64,000 bases of DNA from Gordius sp. MW1 (lineage: Eukaryota > Nematomorpha > Gordioida > Gordea > Gordiidae). The stretch lies in NCBI GenBank assembly GCA_964036665.1, contig OZ038528.1, forward strand, positions 8,376,501 through 8,440,500, in the 5' to 3' direction. This document shows, in pieces, positions 48,718 through 62,631 of the stretch. Both the position numbers and the translations under genes were made by a program. Each line of letters starts with the position of its first letter. Position 1 is the stretch's first letter. The notes beneath the pieces were generated by a model that saw only the letters and a list, made by a program, of their open reading frames with translations, made no database searches and had not been told where the DNA came from.

Positions 48718-49374
48718 TATATATAATTGACATATATTAGACTATAATTTATATAATAATTGTAAAATACTTTATATATATGAACTTTAACATTTAATAT
48801 AAAGAAATATCAGATGTTTTATTATAATTTTAAATTATACAATGTTTAAATAAGAATAGGACATATATTTTTATTATTCTCTTTTAGAGTCTAAAAATGG
48901 TGAGAAATTTATTCTATCAAATTATCGATCACAAATGACTGATCAAATATTAGAAGATGTTTTAATTGTAAGATTAAATAATATATCAAAATTATATACA
49001 TAATTTATGTGTCAACTTTATTTATATTTAATGATGTGAAGTATACGTTGAATAAAAATATTTTTGTGTAATTTAGAATATGGTATGGCTTTTTTAATTA
49101 TATTTTTATTGCTTTTAAATCCAAAAATAAAGTAGAACATTAAAAATTCAATAAATACATATGCACAATGAGATGAAATAATTGGCATGTGAATTTAATT
49201 AGTTGCTATTTAAAAATTAAGTTAACTATTCAATAATTTTTTGAAGGTAAAAATGTATTATTAGTATAATAAAATTTCTTGAACCCGAACCCAATTCCTT
49301 AAACCGAACACGAACCCAATTCCTTAAACCGAACCCGATTTTATTTTGGGCGGGTTCAAAACCCTGTATAAATT

Positions 49375-49607
49375 ATACTGCTTGCTACCTATAAAAGTCC
49401 CATCAAAAGCACCATGTAATTCATACAGATGTGGCTATTGCATAAATATTAAATTCAGGATTTTAAAAAACAGTTTAAAATTTTAGTTCTCTAAGTGATA
49501 TGCACAAAAAATTTAAAATCCAAAGATATTTTATTATTAAATAAAAATAAATTATTTGTAAGTAATAATTGATTGATTCTAACAACTTTAATTGTATTGT
49601 AATCGCT
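49375..49607. other. AT-rich DNA up to the duplication junction
   Basis: Nothing is recognised here. The segment ends at the unit 1/unit 2 junction. Its counterpart, 62236-62469, runs into unique sequence. Confidence 0.4.
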
Positions 49608-50190
49608 TAATTTTAAATTAATAGCTTGCTTGAGCGAAAAACGTTATATTAGCACATACTTTGTTTAAAAACATGCATCGTTAAAGTTACATTGGTATCT
49701 GCAAACTTGTGTAGTTCATTGACCAAATTGTAAGGATCATTAACAGGTAAGGTGAAAATTAAAGGTGCAGTAAATTTAAAACTCTTTGAATTCTAAAATA
49801 TATAATTAAATCTTGTTTGGGCGCAATAAATTTTAAACTATATATTTCCTTAGACATCTAAAGGCAAAACTTTAAAATTAGCAATTTTAGTTTTGAGAAT
49901 CGTCTGAATTTAATTAGATGTTTTGGTAAGTAAAATTTTGTTGCGTCATAATATATATTCAAACGCTTGGGTCCAAAATGATATCTATTTTTTCTATAGA
50001 TAATTCTAGGGGAGTATTCTAACTGTATTCTATGATTCTAACATTGTTAGGATTGTCACAGATAACCGCGAATTATTAAATCTATGGGGGAATATTATTT
50101 AAATGTTCGCGAGAATTTGATTCCTATCCGAGTTTAATATGCTATTCTATATTCGGCTAATATTAGAAATATCAATAAGTACATCAGGAT

Positions 50191-53100
50191 TACGCCTCTG
50201 GATTTCGAATCGAATATTTTTGGTATTCGATTCGGATTCGAATTTTTTTAAAAAAAAAAAATATTCGATTCGAGATTCGTCGAATATTAAAATGAAGATT
50301 CGAATTTGATTCGAAAAAAATTTAAGGATTCGAAATCGATTCGAATATAAAAAACTCGGGCCTTCGGCCCTCGTGGGAAGGGGGAGAAGGGGAGGGGAGA
50401 AGGGAAGGGGGGAAGGGAAGGGGGGACGACTCATTTTTACTTCGTATAAATGTATCATATTTGCTATGCAATTTATGGGCGAGAAAGGTGGGAAGGGGCG
50501 AGAATGCCTATAGGGGGGTATTAAATGCCTAATGATTAATTAATTATTTATACAAATTTTCCATTTATAGGCAAAATGTAATATAGGCAAAATGTAATAT
50601 AGGCAAGGGTTAGGGTTAGATTTAGTGTTTGCATCTAGTTGCGTATTACATTAGTTTTTACGGCCTTTAGTGATTATGGGTCTAACAAACATTATACATC
50701 ACAATGTTAAGAATTTGCAGAATTGTTGGGAGAAATTTTTGTTGAATTTGAACAATTTTTAATTAAAAAAATCAAAAATTTGGCGAATGGTCATTTTTTC
50801 TCCATTGGTCAGTACCAACAGATACTCTATAAGTCAATGATAGCCAAAAAAACGGAAAAAAAATTTGATGCTCACTTTGGCCAATGGTCATTTTTTTCCA
50901 TCGGTCAGCAGCCAGCACACGGTAAAAATGGATTTAAATTCAGAAGAGTAAAAAAAACGAAAAAAAATTTTCGAATCACATTTTGGCCAATGGTCATTTT
51001 ATTCCATTGGTCAGCAGCCAAGACACGGTAAAAGTGGATATAAATTAATAATAGTCAAAAAAAAACGAAAAAAAAATTTTCGAATCACATTTTGGCCAAT
51101 GGTCATTTTATTCCATTGGTCAGCAGCCAGCGGACGGCCAAAAAGTCATAATAGCAATGGTAGGAACAGGAACAATCATAATAGTGAAAAAAAACGAAAA
51201 AAATAATTTCGATTCACATTTCGGCCAATGGTCATTTTTTCCATCGGTCAGGAGCCAGCGGACGGCCAAAAAGTCATAATAGCAATGGTAGTAACAGGAA
51301 TAATCATAATAGTCAAAAAAAACGAAAAAATAAACTCGGATTCACATTTTGGCCAATGGTCATTTTTTTCCATTGGTCAGCAGCCAGGACACGGTAAAAG
51401 TGGATATAAATTCATAATAGTCAAAAAAAAACGAAAAAAAGTTTTCGAATCACATTTTGGCCAATGGTCATTTTATTCCATTGGTCAGCAGCCAGCGGAC
51501 GGCCATAAAGTCATAATAGCAATGGTAGGAACAGGAACAATCATAGAAGTAAAAAAAAACCGAAAAAAATAATTTCGATTCACATTTTGGCCAATGGTCA
51601 TTTTTTCCATCGGTCAGGAGCCAGCGGACGGCCAAAAAGTCATAATAGCAATGGTAGTAACAGGAACAATCATAATAGTCAAAAAAAAACGAAAAAATAA
51701 ACTCGGATTCACATTTTGGCCAATGGTCATTTTTTTCATTGTTCAGCAGCCAACGGACGGCCAAAAAGTCTTATTATCAATGATAGTAACAAGAACAATC
51801 ATAAGAGTCAAAAAAACTCCGGGATTCTAACCCAAACACTAGTTAAATTGCATAGCAATTAAAAGTAAACAACTTTTATTTATGTTTATTATATAACATT
51901 GGTCAGCAGCCAGCGGACGGCCAAAAAGTCATAATAGCAATGGTAGAAACAGGAACAATCATAATAGTCAAAAAAAACGAAAAAAATAATTTCGATTCAC
52001 ATTTTGGCCAGTGGTCATTTTTTTCATTGGTCAGCAGCCAGCGGACGGCCAAAAATTCTTATTATCAATGATAGTAACAAGAACAATCATAAGAGTCAAA
52101 AAAAACTCCGGGATTCTAACCCCAAAACTAGTTAAATTGCATAGCAATTAAAAAGTAAACAACTTTTATTTATGTTTATTATATAACTAGTTAAATTGCA
52201 TAGCATTAAAAGTAAACAACTTTTATCTATGTTTATTATATAATAGATAATTTAACAAATCTTATATATAACACACCGAGGGAGATAGAGATGAGGGGTG
52301 GGGCACCTCTTATGCATTAATTTAAAAAATAACACAGCGAGGGAGATAGAGATGAGGGGTGGGGCACCTCTTTCTCATGCATTAATTTAAAAAAGCGATA
52401 ACCTAATATACCCAATGCAAATAGATAGGGAGGGTAACGGACAGACAACGGACGGACGGACGGACAACAAAAAACGAGCCCATAAATTTAGCATTTAATT
52501 ACGTTTTTATTATTTCTAGAAAACACATTAAAAAGGCTACTATGATTTTTAATTTGCATTACATTTGAAAAATTTATTTGAAAGATATTTAAAAAAATAC
52601 ACACATCGAAAATAAAAATATTGAAGGCGAACAAAAAACTATGTCGTTATGTGTAAGACAATCAAGAACCGTTTTAAACTTTTAAGGCAAATAATCTTAA
52701 TAACACTTTCATCCTTAATCGATTGCTTGGGTTTGGTCAATAAATTGGTTCCGGTTGAAAATATTATTTCGCAAGGAGGTAAATGATCTTGGTATAAAGA
52801 GAATATTTTTTGTTAATTTTTGGATGTCTGGAAAACGACGTTGATTCGATTTCTACTATTGTAAAGGCTCAATATTGGAGACCACACGTGGTTTGTGCAA
52901 AAATGTCTCCAGTGGAGACTTGGCCTTGTCGCTCTTAATAGCCGATCCAGTGTTGATACCTCGTTAGTTAATACAAAATCTGGCTGACTCCCTTTAGCAA
53001 TTTCCAAGTCATCTTTAATTTCTCTATACGATATGCCATGTATACAAGCGATAAACACTCAAATTTTGAGCCTTAAATCACCACACTCGCTTATATAAGA

Positions 53101-53471
53101 CTATCTTCTTATTGATATATCTTCAATTTTCTGTTTGGCCATTTTGCCAGCATGATCTTCTATGCCTGGTTGATAATATACCGGTAGTCCATAATTTAAT
53201 TAAATTGTGATACTCGTTCTCCATAACTTATGTAAGTTTGAAAAATATTAAATTAAACTTTTTCAAATTGTAGCAGTAAAAATAACTAAACTGCGGTAAG
53301 ATAAAAATAGCTAAATATTTGAGTAAACTTAAAAAAAAATAAAATTCTATTTTTTCAAGGATTCGATTCGGATTTTCGAATCTTAGCAGCGTAAATATTC
53401 GATTCGAAACTTACACATATGGATTTCGAAGCCGAATTCGAATCGAATCTCGAATATTTCCCAGAGGCGTA
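50191..53471. mobile_element. 3.3-kb hAT-like element with TTCGAATC-rich ends (unit 2)
   Basis: This is the duplicate of 37332-40612, with the same ends and the same ATCAGGAT flanks. It arose by the segmental duplication, not by a separate insertion. It contains the nested minisatellite element. Confidence 0.82.
50350..52488 (+). mobile_element. Helitron-like minisatellite element (unit 2)
   Basis: This is the duplicate of 37491-39629. Its minisatellite (about 50778-52110) differs from unit 1 by a few bases near 51545, where unit 1 reads CATAATAGT and unit 2 reads CATAGAAGT. Confidence 0.55.
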
Positions 53472-53731
53472 ATCAGGATCATACACGTGTATGAATCGGA
53501 AATTTTTCTATACTAGTCTCCTTAATTAAGTATATGTTTTAAAACATATAAAGTTAAGTTCAACCAATCATAAATCACTTATGATATTTATAATGAATAT
53601 ATCTAATTTTTTAACATGAGTGTGCATTTTGTTCAGATTATAAAATATAGTCATAAAAATAATGGTAAAAATAAGTTAGTAAATGTACGCTAAATGTGTG
53701 AAGCATACCATTAGATATTAATGGCTGCAAT

Positions 53732-53872
53732 CATGGGCGTAGCCAGCTTTGGAATTAGAGGGGGAGGCAATAATGATTTAGGGCGGGGAAAAATGATCAT
53801 TTTTTGAAATTTTAGCCATAATATAAATCTCAACAAATTTTTGGATTTAGATGGGACTTGGCTGCGCCCATG
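53732..53872. mobile_element. 141-bp MITE (CATGGGCG family) (unit 2)
   Basis: This is the duplicate of 40873-41013, with the same GCTGCAAT flanks. Confidence 0.85.
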
Positions 53873-54111
53873 GCTGCAATGATAATTAAATGTTAATTTT
53901 GCGGTCGATGTAACTAAAAATTTTAGTTGCTATTTTTCCGAGGTTTAATCAATAATTTGAATTAACTTATTTTTTAATAACGTTATCTATGTGGATCATA
54001 TAGGCAACGATTTAAATCCATATAATGCTTAAGTATTTAACTTATTGGCTTTACCCGTTTGCCATCCTCACCTCCAATTTATCTCAATTATTTATGCATG
54101 ATTTATTGTAG

Positions 54112-54728
<617 letters not shown>

Positions 54729-54959
54729 ATTTCTTCCACTAACACCACCCGTGATATTTATTATAATATGTTGCTCAATTTTTGTTACAAATGGCAATTA
54801 TTTTATAAATAATATAACTTTATTATAAATTATTGTAAGTTAACAAAAAAGTTGATACATTTTATCGTTTATAAAAGCTAAACGGTTACAAAACAAAAAG
54901 CTGAAACAAATTGATCCTTTTTTGTAGATATGAGATTATTGATGGTGTTTTATGTCCCC

Positions 54960-57900
54960 TTATTCAATATGACTTTTGTTCCATAGATTAATTGGAAGGT
55001 AAGATCTTTGCAATTTGTATTTTATCGAAAATAAATCGCCAACTTCATCGATTTCTTTCAAGCACTAAATATATATACATAAGGGATAGCTCATTATGGC
55101 TCACCTTATCCAGCATTTCCCTAGTATGACCAGCAGATAGGCAAAATCTCACCCGAGCGCCAATAATATTTGTGGCAGGAAATCCTACTGTCACACAAGC
55201 TATACCTCGTTTAAGCATTTCGCGATAAAACGACCTAAAATATAATTTGTGATTAAAAAGGGAAAAAGTTGTATGAACTTACGCTATTTTTGTTGGGAAA
55301 TAAAGGTACACAGGAATAACGGGTGAATCCTTATCGCCTATCACGTGAAATCCCATTTTAATCAAACTGGCCCTTAGATATTGAGAATTGAGCTTCAAGT
55401 TATTAATACGTCGTATCCCTATTAATCGATTAAAGAATAGTGTTTTAAAAAACCCTCTTGACTTCCATCCAGTCCCATTATAGTTTCCATACTCGTTATT
55501 ATTTGCTGTGCTACGGGCCCTGATATCCCCGAGCCATAGTTGGCACTATGGGAATGTGTTCGAATATGAGCTATGATATTCTAATAATAAAAACAAAATG
55601 ATCAGGTCTTTTTTGACATTTAAATAAATTAGATCCACTATGACTTTTAGAGGGTAGGAATAGAGGGAAGACACGATTGAATATTACCAGTTATATGACG
55701 TTTATTAAAAAATTCTTATAAATATTTTATATAGAAAGTCAATTTCAATAAAATTTGGTAAGAATGTAGACTTAATATTATTAAATTATTAACCCTATAA
55801 TCATAAAATCTTATTATAGTGACAGGTAAAACCTGCCTCCACTGAAATTTTTTGTCGTCTTAACAATAAAGGCCAATTGCCAAAATGCTTTAACCGTCAT
55901 AAACCGTTAAAAATTTTAAGCAAATATTTTTACCACCTATAATGCAATTTGAATGAAGGGAGTTAGGAGATTATTGAAAAATGCCGAAAATAATTTTTGT
56001 CTGTACACATTGCAACCACCATTTGGAATCGAATAAACTCTCTTGCATCCATTTTTCTTGATAGGTGAAATTTCAATTAGAGTCATTTGAAGGCTTCTGT
56101 TGATGTATCACTTTAATATAAAAATTTTGCTTCAGCTAGTGGATTTCCTTATTAAATGGCCTTCGAAGATAGGGGTTACCTGAACTTTTATAAGTTTGAA
56201 ACATGGGGTGCATATATTATAACTTAGATTTAAGTTCATCCGTGAACTTTGTACGAATGTCTTAACCTATACCATGGATTCTAAAAGGATTGCAACACTT
56301 AGTATCAACTGTATAATCTGGGATTAAAAGGTAAGATTAATAAAAATTGAGATCTGCAGAAAATAAGTCATAGTTAGATTTTAGCAAAAATTCAATTATA
56401 AAAATTTAATGTCAATCTAACTTTGCGTAAAAAGTCATCAAATTCCCATGAGCTAAAAGAGAATATATTTGTGTTGACAATTGTGCAAACTTTTATAAAC
56501 TCTCTTTAATAATCCTTTTTGTTTAATTAATATTTTATAGCTGTTTTACAAATGAAATTAAAAAAACAATTTTGTAGCGCCTATTTGTGATAGGTAGGAA
56601 CGTTATTATCTATTTCCATTTCTTTAGAGGGGGGGGGGGGGTCGGAGTGGTAGCGCTAACTCATAGCAAAATTACTGTTAATATAGATATTTATAATATA
56701 AGATTGCTAACTAGCAATGAGGATTTTTTGTGAGGCCTTTTTGTCGCCAAGAGTAATAAATTAATTTGCCATTTTAAATGATCGTCCAACTCTTTCTTCA
56801 TAAGTGGTAAAAAACGTTTGCTTAAAATTTCATTCGGCCTTTATTACTAATCGACAAAAAATTAATGACTAGAGGGTGAATTTGAAAATTATCAAATTTA
56901 ACGTCATAAACCAAAGTCAAAAGACCGATTTTGACCTTTGAGTGGAATCTAATAATATAATAATTTCTACATTCTCACCAAATTTCATAAAAATCTGAGA
57001 ACTTGGCATAAACTTGGCGATTTAACATGGAAAGTGTTACACCACAAAACTAAAATAGATACATTTGTCAACCTATAAAGCAACAATTTACTTTTTGCCC
57101 ATGTTAACAACGCTATAGTTGTAAACAATGGGGACACTTTTGGGCTTCCAATTTAAATAAGAGAAATTTATGTTATCTATACCTCAAGCAGTGGCTTAAA
57201 TTAAAGTTTTTTTTAAATACATACCCTAGATCCTGCGATATAACCACCAGCAGCGGCAAAACTTTTTGTAAAAGTTCCCATCATTATATCAACGTCCCGG
57301 GGATCAATATTGTAATAATCAGTAACGCCTCTGCCATTGGGTCCAATTGCTCCTATACTATGCGCTTCGTCTAAATATAAGTAAGCTTGGTATTTTTTCT
57401 TCAACCGCATTACTTCGGGTAGGTTTACGATTGTACCTTCCATGCTAAACGCCATATAAGAATATGTAAAGATGCGAAATTTAAAAATCATGATACATAA
57501 GCCTCTTATAAAGTTGATTGTGCCCCCTTTGTATTATTCTGAAAAGTTGCAAATTAACTTGATAATGGTCCAGTCATAATATGGTTGGTGTTTAAATAAT
57601 TGCTCATAACTTATTTTATTATTAGCTTTAGTTAGGAGGATTCAAATAAATAAAAAAGTTTATCAACTAAACAACTTATTCGGTTAATACAAATTGTCTC
57701 AACCTCTCGAAAAATTCAAATTTCTAAAATTAAATAAGGCTTTGCAATTAAAAATAGCAAGTGTTAAAGAAGTTAAAATTGATTCCATTCAAATCTTTTT
57801 TATAAAGGTGATTCGACTAGGCGAAATAATTTCTCTCCTTAAAGTCTGATAGCTTTGATGTAAAAGTAGATATGGTTAAAATAAGCCTGATGAAATAGTT

Positions 57901-58240
57901 TAAAACTCTAGTAATAGTATAAAGCAGCGTTGATCATCAATGAGGTGTGAAATAAAATTCAAAGGAATAAATTTTTCTGCACTAATATCGCAAAATTTAA
58001 TAACATTTTCATTTGTAACGCTTATTTATAAAATTAAATTAATAACTTTGCTATATAAAATAATAATAATAATAGCGAGTAATAAGAATTTGCGCCAGCT
58101 TCTTTAAAAACGTTTAAAATGATATTGTACATACCTATAAACACCTTCTACAACGATCATGATCTTTTTCCAAGGCCTATGTGTTCTTGGTTGCCCGATA
58201 ACGATATATTCTTTTAATTTCATTTCTAAATCCTTCATAT
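54960..58240 (-). CDS. SPTLC2: SPTLC2-type serine palmitoyltransferase, C-terminal exons of the probable functional copy (unit 2)
   Basis: Minus-strand exons 58240-58135, 57444-57225, 55580-55454, 55418-55283, 55234-55105 and 55064-54960 duplicate those of unit 1, with the same intact frame, the DEAHS cofactor motif and the TFTKSF lysine. Exon 58240-58135 begins in phase, needing one base from an upstream exon. The roughly 290 N-terminal residues (membrane segment and first half of the catalytic fold) are not in 58241-64000. They are expected beyond the right edge, because unit 2 is the copy contiguous with unique right-hand sequence. This copy is therefore the likely functional gene, which is inference from the duplication geometry. 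Confidence 0.85.
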
Positions 58241-59028
58241 CTATTAAAAAAATTAAATTAAACTGATATACTAATATCTCTAATCTTAAATCAAGTAAAT
58301 CTTAATTCATTGTAATTTCCACTTTTGAATATGCTTCAATTCCCCAGGGAAAACATTAATTTCTATAACAGTAGGATATCAAAATATTATAATAACATAA
58401 TTGTTTTAGGTTCACAATTAGAGTCCTTGGTGGCTGAGAGTCTAAAAGTTAATTGGAGTTCGGGCGATTTAATATTTTACGAATCTAATTAGGTTAGGTT
58501 AAATTGAGATTGATTTTAAACCTTAAAATCTATGCTAAGCCAAACATTTTTTGTGAATATTTTTTAAAATAACATGAATTATAGTTTTTTTACACGTTAT
58601 GTAAATATGTCAGACAAATGGGGATTAAGAGAATTCCAAAATGGTCAGCTCGAAACGGGAATGACTCTTTTGATTGTAAAAATATTTAATTCTATTGAAC
58701 ACAAGGCACAACTTAATCATTTTAATCCTATAAATTCAGGGGTTTGTCACGAACCCGTGAACCCAAACCGGGTAAAACCCGATGTTTTACAGAACCCGAA
58801 CCCATTTTTAAAAATACCCTCAAAACCCGAACCCGATAAATACAAAAAAGGGTTCGGGTTTTTAATTCAAAAATATATTGTGAATTGAATATCTCAGTTT
58901 TCTCTATCATGACAATGTAACGAAACGAAGAAAACCATACGATTTTAATTTCAATATTTTTATGTTTCCGGCATTTTTAATTCATTAATCAATACTAATT
59001 ATCTCAAGAATTATTTGTAGGTATTATA

Positions 59029-61578
59029 GGGGAGACCGGGGCTACTTTAGCCATAAAAAATTAAATCGTGTTTGAAAAAACTAAAAATTATTTTTTCAAA
59101 TTTTTTGTTGGAATCTATTTTTAATGACTATTTTTACTATAGGAAAAAATTTGGAGGGAAACAATAGTTTTTTCACAAATTAAGTTCAAAAAAATGAAAA
59201 TCCTAAATTTTTTAAAAGTGCCCGGGGTTAGTCATAGCCTTATTCAGGGGATAAAATATCCCTATATATTAAACAACTTTAACAATGTCCAACATATTTT
59301 AACAACTCGAATTAATAAAAATTATATTTTATTGTGAAAAGTAAACAGATTACAAACATGATATAGTTATTTTTTACAAATAAAAAATGGATCAAAATGA
59401 CAACATGAGCCATGTGCCCATAACAAACACACTCTACATTGAAACCAATCCTCATTTTTATGATGAGTTTGGTATGATTTATTAAATATCAAACAACATT
59501 CTTTTTTTTGGCTGTAGTATGACTTTTAGGGTTGTCATCAAGCTTTTTTCCTACTTGTCTTATTTTCCTTATATATGGACTAGACGTTAAAATGGTAGAC
59601 TTTAATTGTCATTGAGATGGTTTTTATGTAATTCTAGCATAAGGAATTATAGTTTCAGGATTAAAATTTATATCTGTAGATGGACCAGAGATCATGCTTA
59701 TATTTGTAATGGACAAATTGGTGTCAGCTGTTTCTATTACAGGAGCTGTTTCTGTAAAAGGTGTTGGGGGAAAAAGAGGGTTTGATGTTTCATTGTGAAA
59801 AATAAGTGGGTTTAATGGCCATATTCCTGTATTAAGGAACCCTTTTTGAATGTTTAGATTTGTTGCAGCCCTGGGTAGTATTTCTTTTACCATCCCTGGA
59901 ATATCATATATTGAAAAAGTTCTACCGGGATGACTTTTCATCCAGGCATCAAGAGATGAATTATAATACTTTTTAGAGGACCAAACACGGCCACATCCAA
60001 AGGTTGCAACTTGTGCGTACAGTGGGGTGGTAAAGTTAAAAGTTCTACACCATTTTCTTCACAAAAATTGATAATATCCAGAGAACAGTGGGAAGTATGA
60101 TTATCTAGTATTAAAAGCACTTTTTTTGCTTTAGTCGGTTTACGATAGCTTATGAAGTGATTCAAAAACGTTAGAAAATCTTCTTTGGTCATCCAGCCTG
60201 ATCCATTTGAGATGCCTACACAACCTGGTGGGCCATCTCTGAGGTAATGAGGATAGAATTTTTTCCTCGGATAAATAAACATAGGAGGAATTATGTAGCC
60301 CAATGCATTTGCTGCTATGGCAACTGTCATCATTGATCCCCTTTCTCCAGATGTTATAGCTCCTACTTGTTTTTCTCCCTTTTTGGCAATTACTTTATCA
60401 GGTTTTTGAACTGTACTTAAACCTAAAAACACGTATAAAATTTATAAATCTTTAAAAAATACCTGTTTCATCCATATTAAATATGTCACCAGGTAGAAAT
60501 TTACATGAGGCCAATAAGCTTTTATAATTATCAAAGAATGAGCTAACATTTTCCTGGTTAAAACTTGTAGCCCTGGCAAGACTAGTTGCCTCAGGAGTTC
60601 TTAAGGACAATTCAGGATTTCTTTTGATAAATGCACAAAACCAATTCGCACCAGCTGCTTTGTTAAGTTCCTATGTTTTAGGAACTTTTAAGTTATATTG
60701 GAAGCCATTTCATAGACTAAGCTTCTGACCTAAAAGCATCAGTAAATAATATGCACCATGTTTTAAGTACATTATGACAAAATAAATAACTATTAGAACA
60801 GTATTTTAAGTATAAGCCTCATATTTGTTAATGAATTAAGCCATATGACAATGATATGGATACCTTTTTAGGAGTTAACCTAGAAAATAATTTTGATCCT
60901 TTAATTAAGTAGTTTGTTAAAATGGATTCCTGCTCTTGATTGAAAACTAGTCTTGTTTTGTATTTAGCCAAAAAATCTTGGTTTTGCTTGAACTTTGCAT
61001 AAAACTTCTTTATAATTGCATAACAATAGGGTGTCTTTAATGCAATTACAGTCAAAGGCAGTTTATTCTCCATCCTTTTTAGTATTTCAAGCTTTGTTTC
61101 AGTTACTTTTTTCAAATCTGTTTTTCTTTTGTAATTTATTACCATTTCGGAATAAAATGAATGAATGAATGCAATAGAGCGCAATGGCTAAAACTAACCC
61201 CTCACCGACTAGCCCCGCCCCCTATTTATATAAACAATCAATAATTTAAGATATTATATTGCATATAAAAATTTATTCATTATACGGTTTTTATATAAAA
61301 AATCTCCCTTTATAAGATAAAAGTTAAATCAATCCAAAATATTCAGCCAAAAAATCTTTATATGCAAAATAAAAATTTTGTAAAGGCTACTAATAGCCCC
61401 GAAAAATCGTTTTTTATCAATAAAAATTTTAAATTTTATTTTTTCTAAACAAAAAATTTTTTACTTATGCCTTACGGAAAAATACACATAAGGTTTAAAT
61501 TTTGATTTAATATCATTATTAAAAAATAATTAGAAAGATAATATTAACCCCGAGCTACGACTAACCCCCGGTCTCCCC
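59029..61578 (-). mobile_element. Pogo/Tigger-type DNA transposon (unit 2)
   Basis: This is the duplicate of 46168-48717, with the same terminal repeats and TA flanks. Its transposase pseudogene (about 59624-61145, minus strand) has the same reading-frame lesions as unit 1, as expected if it was copied together with the segment. Confidence 0.9.
59624..61145 (-). pseudogene. Pogo-type transposase, inactivated (unit 2)
   Basis: It is identical in layout to 46763-48284: N-terminal DNA-binding region, DDE_1 domain with NMDETG, LLILDNHTSH and LQPLDVAVFG, the 40-nt intron, and a frame break before the C-terminal tail. It provides no evidence of independent mobility. Confidence 0.86.
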
Positions 61579-62227
61579 TATATATAATTGACATATATTA
61601 GACTATAATTTATATAATAATTGTAAAATACTTTATATATATGAACTTTAACATTTAATATAAAGAAATATCAGATGTTTTATTATAATTTTAAATTATA
61701 CAATGTTTAAATAAGAATAGGACATATATTTTTATTATTCTCTTTTAGAGTCTAAAAATGGTGAGAAATTTATTCTATCAAATTATCGATCACAAATGAC
61801 TGATCAAATATTAGAAGATGTTTTAATTGTAAGATTAAATAATATATCAAAATTATATACATAATTTATGTGTCAACTTTATTTATATTTAATGATGTGA
61901 AGTATACGTTGAATAAAAATATTTTTGTGTAATTTAGAATATGGTATGGCTTTTTTAATTATATTTTTATTGCTTTTAAATCCAAAAATAAAGTAGAACA
62001 TTAAAAATTCAATAAATACATATGCACAATGAGATGAAATAATTGGCATGTGAATTTAATTAGTTGCTATTTAAAAATTAAGTTAACTATTCAATAATTT
62101 TTTGAAGGTAAAAATGTATTATTAGTATAATAAAATTTCTTGAACCCGAACCCAATTCCTTAAACCGAACACGAACCCAATTCCTTAAACCGAACCCGAT
62201 TTTATTTTGGGCGGGTTCAAAACCCTG

Positions 62228-62631
62228 TATAAATTATACTGCTTGCTACCTATAAAAGTCCCATCAAAAGCACCATGTAATTCATACAGATGTGGCTATT
62301 GCATAAATATTAAATTCAGGATTTTAAAAAACAGTTTAAAATTTTAGTTCTCTAAGTGATATGCACAAAAAATTTAAAATCCAAAGATATTTTATTATTA
62401 AATAAAAATAAATTATTTGTAAGTAATAATTGATTGATTCTAACAACTTTAATTGTATTGTAATCGCTTTATTTTGTAAATAAGACGCTAAGATAATACT
62501 TGTTGATCTCACACTTTTCATATAGAGTGTTTATTTAACGATTAACTGCGGTTTTCTTTATTTAGGTTTAATAGTGGCAAATACCATTATAAACTCAGTC
62601 AGAATATTTAACGCTCTTCTAAAGAAGTATA
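62228..62631. other. Unassigned AT-rich DNA around the right duplication edge
   Basis: The repeat unit ends at 62469. 62470-62631 is unique in the window, and I see no SPTLC2 exon in it. Confidence 0.4.

Larger units (their letters stand above)
45876..49366. mobile_element. hAT-like element (CAGGGGTTT family) hosting a pogo insertion (unit 1)
   Basis: The ends CAGGGGTTTGTC and AAAACCCTG are flanked by TATAAATT on both sides (45868-45875 and 49367-49374). The terminal GAACCCGAACCC arrays match 18107-18503 in inverse. Without the pogo element the body would be about 940 bp. At about 48888-48972 a plus-strand stretch (NYRSQMTDQILEDVLI, followed by GTAAG) may be a remnant of a hAT transposase C-terminus; that is a guess. 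Confidence 0.82.
58737..62227. mobile_element. hAT-like element hosting a pogo insertion (unit 2)
   Basis: This is the duplicate of 45876-49366, with TATAAATT flanks and GAACCC-rich ends. Confidence 0.82.
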
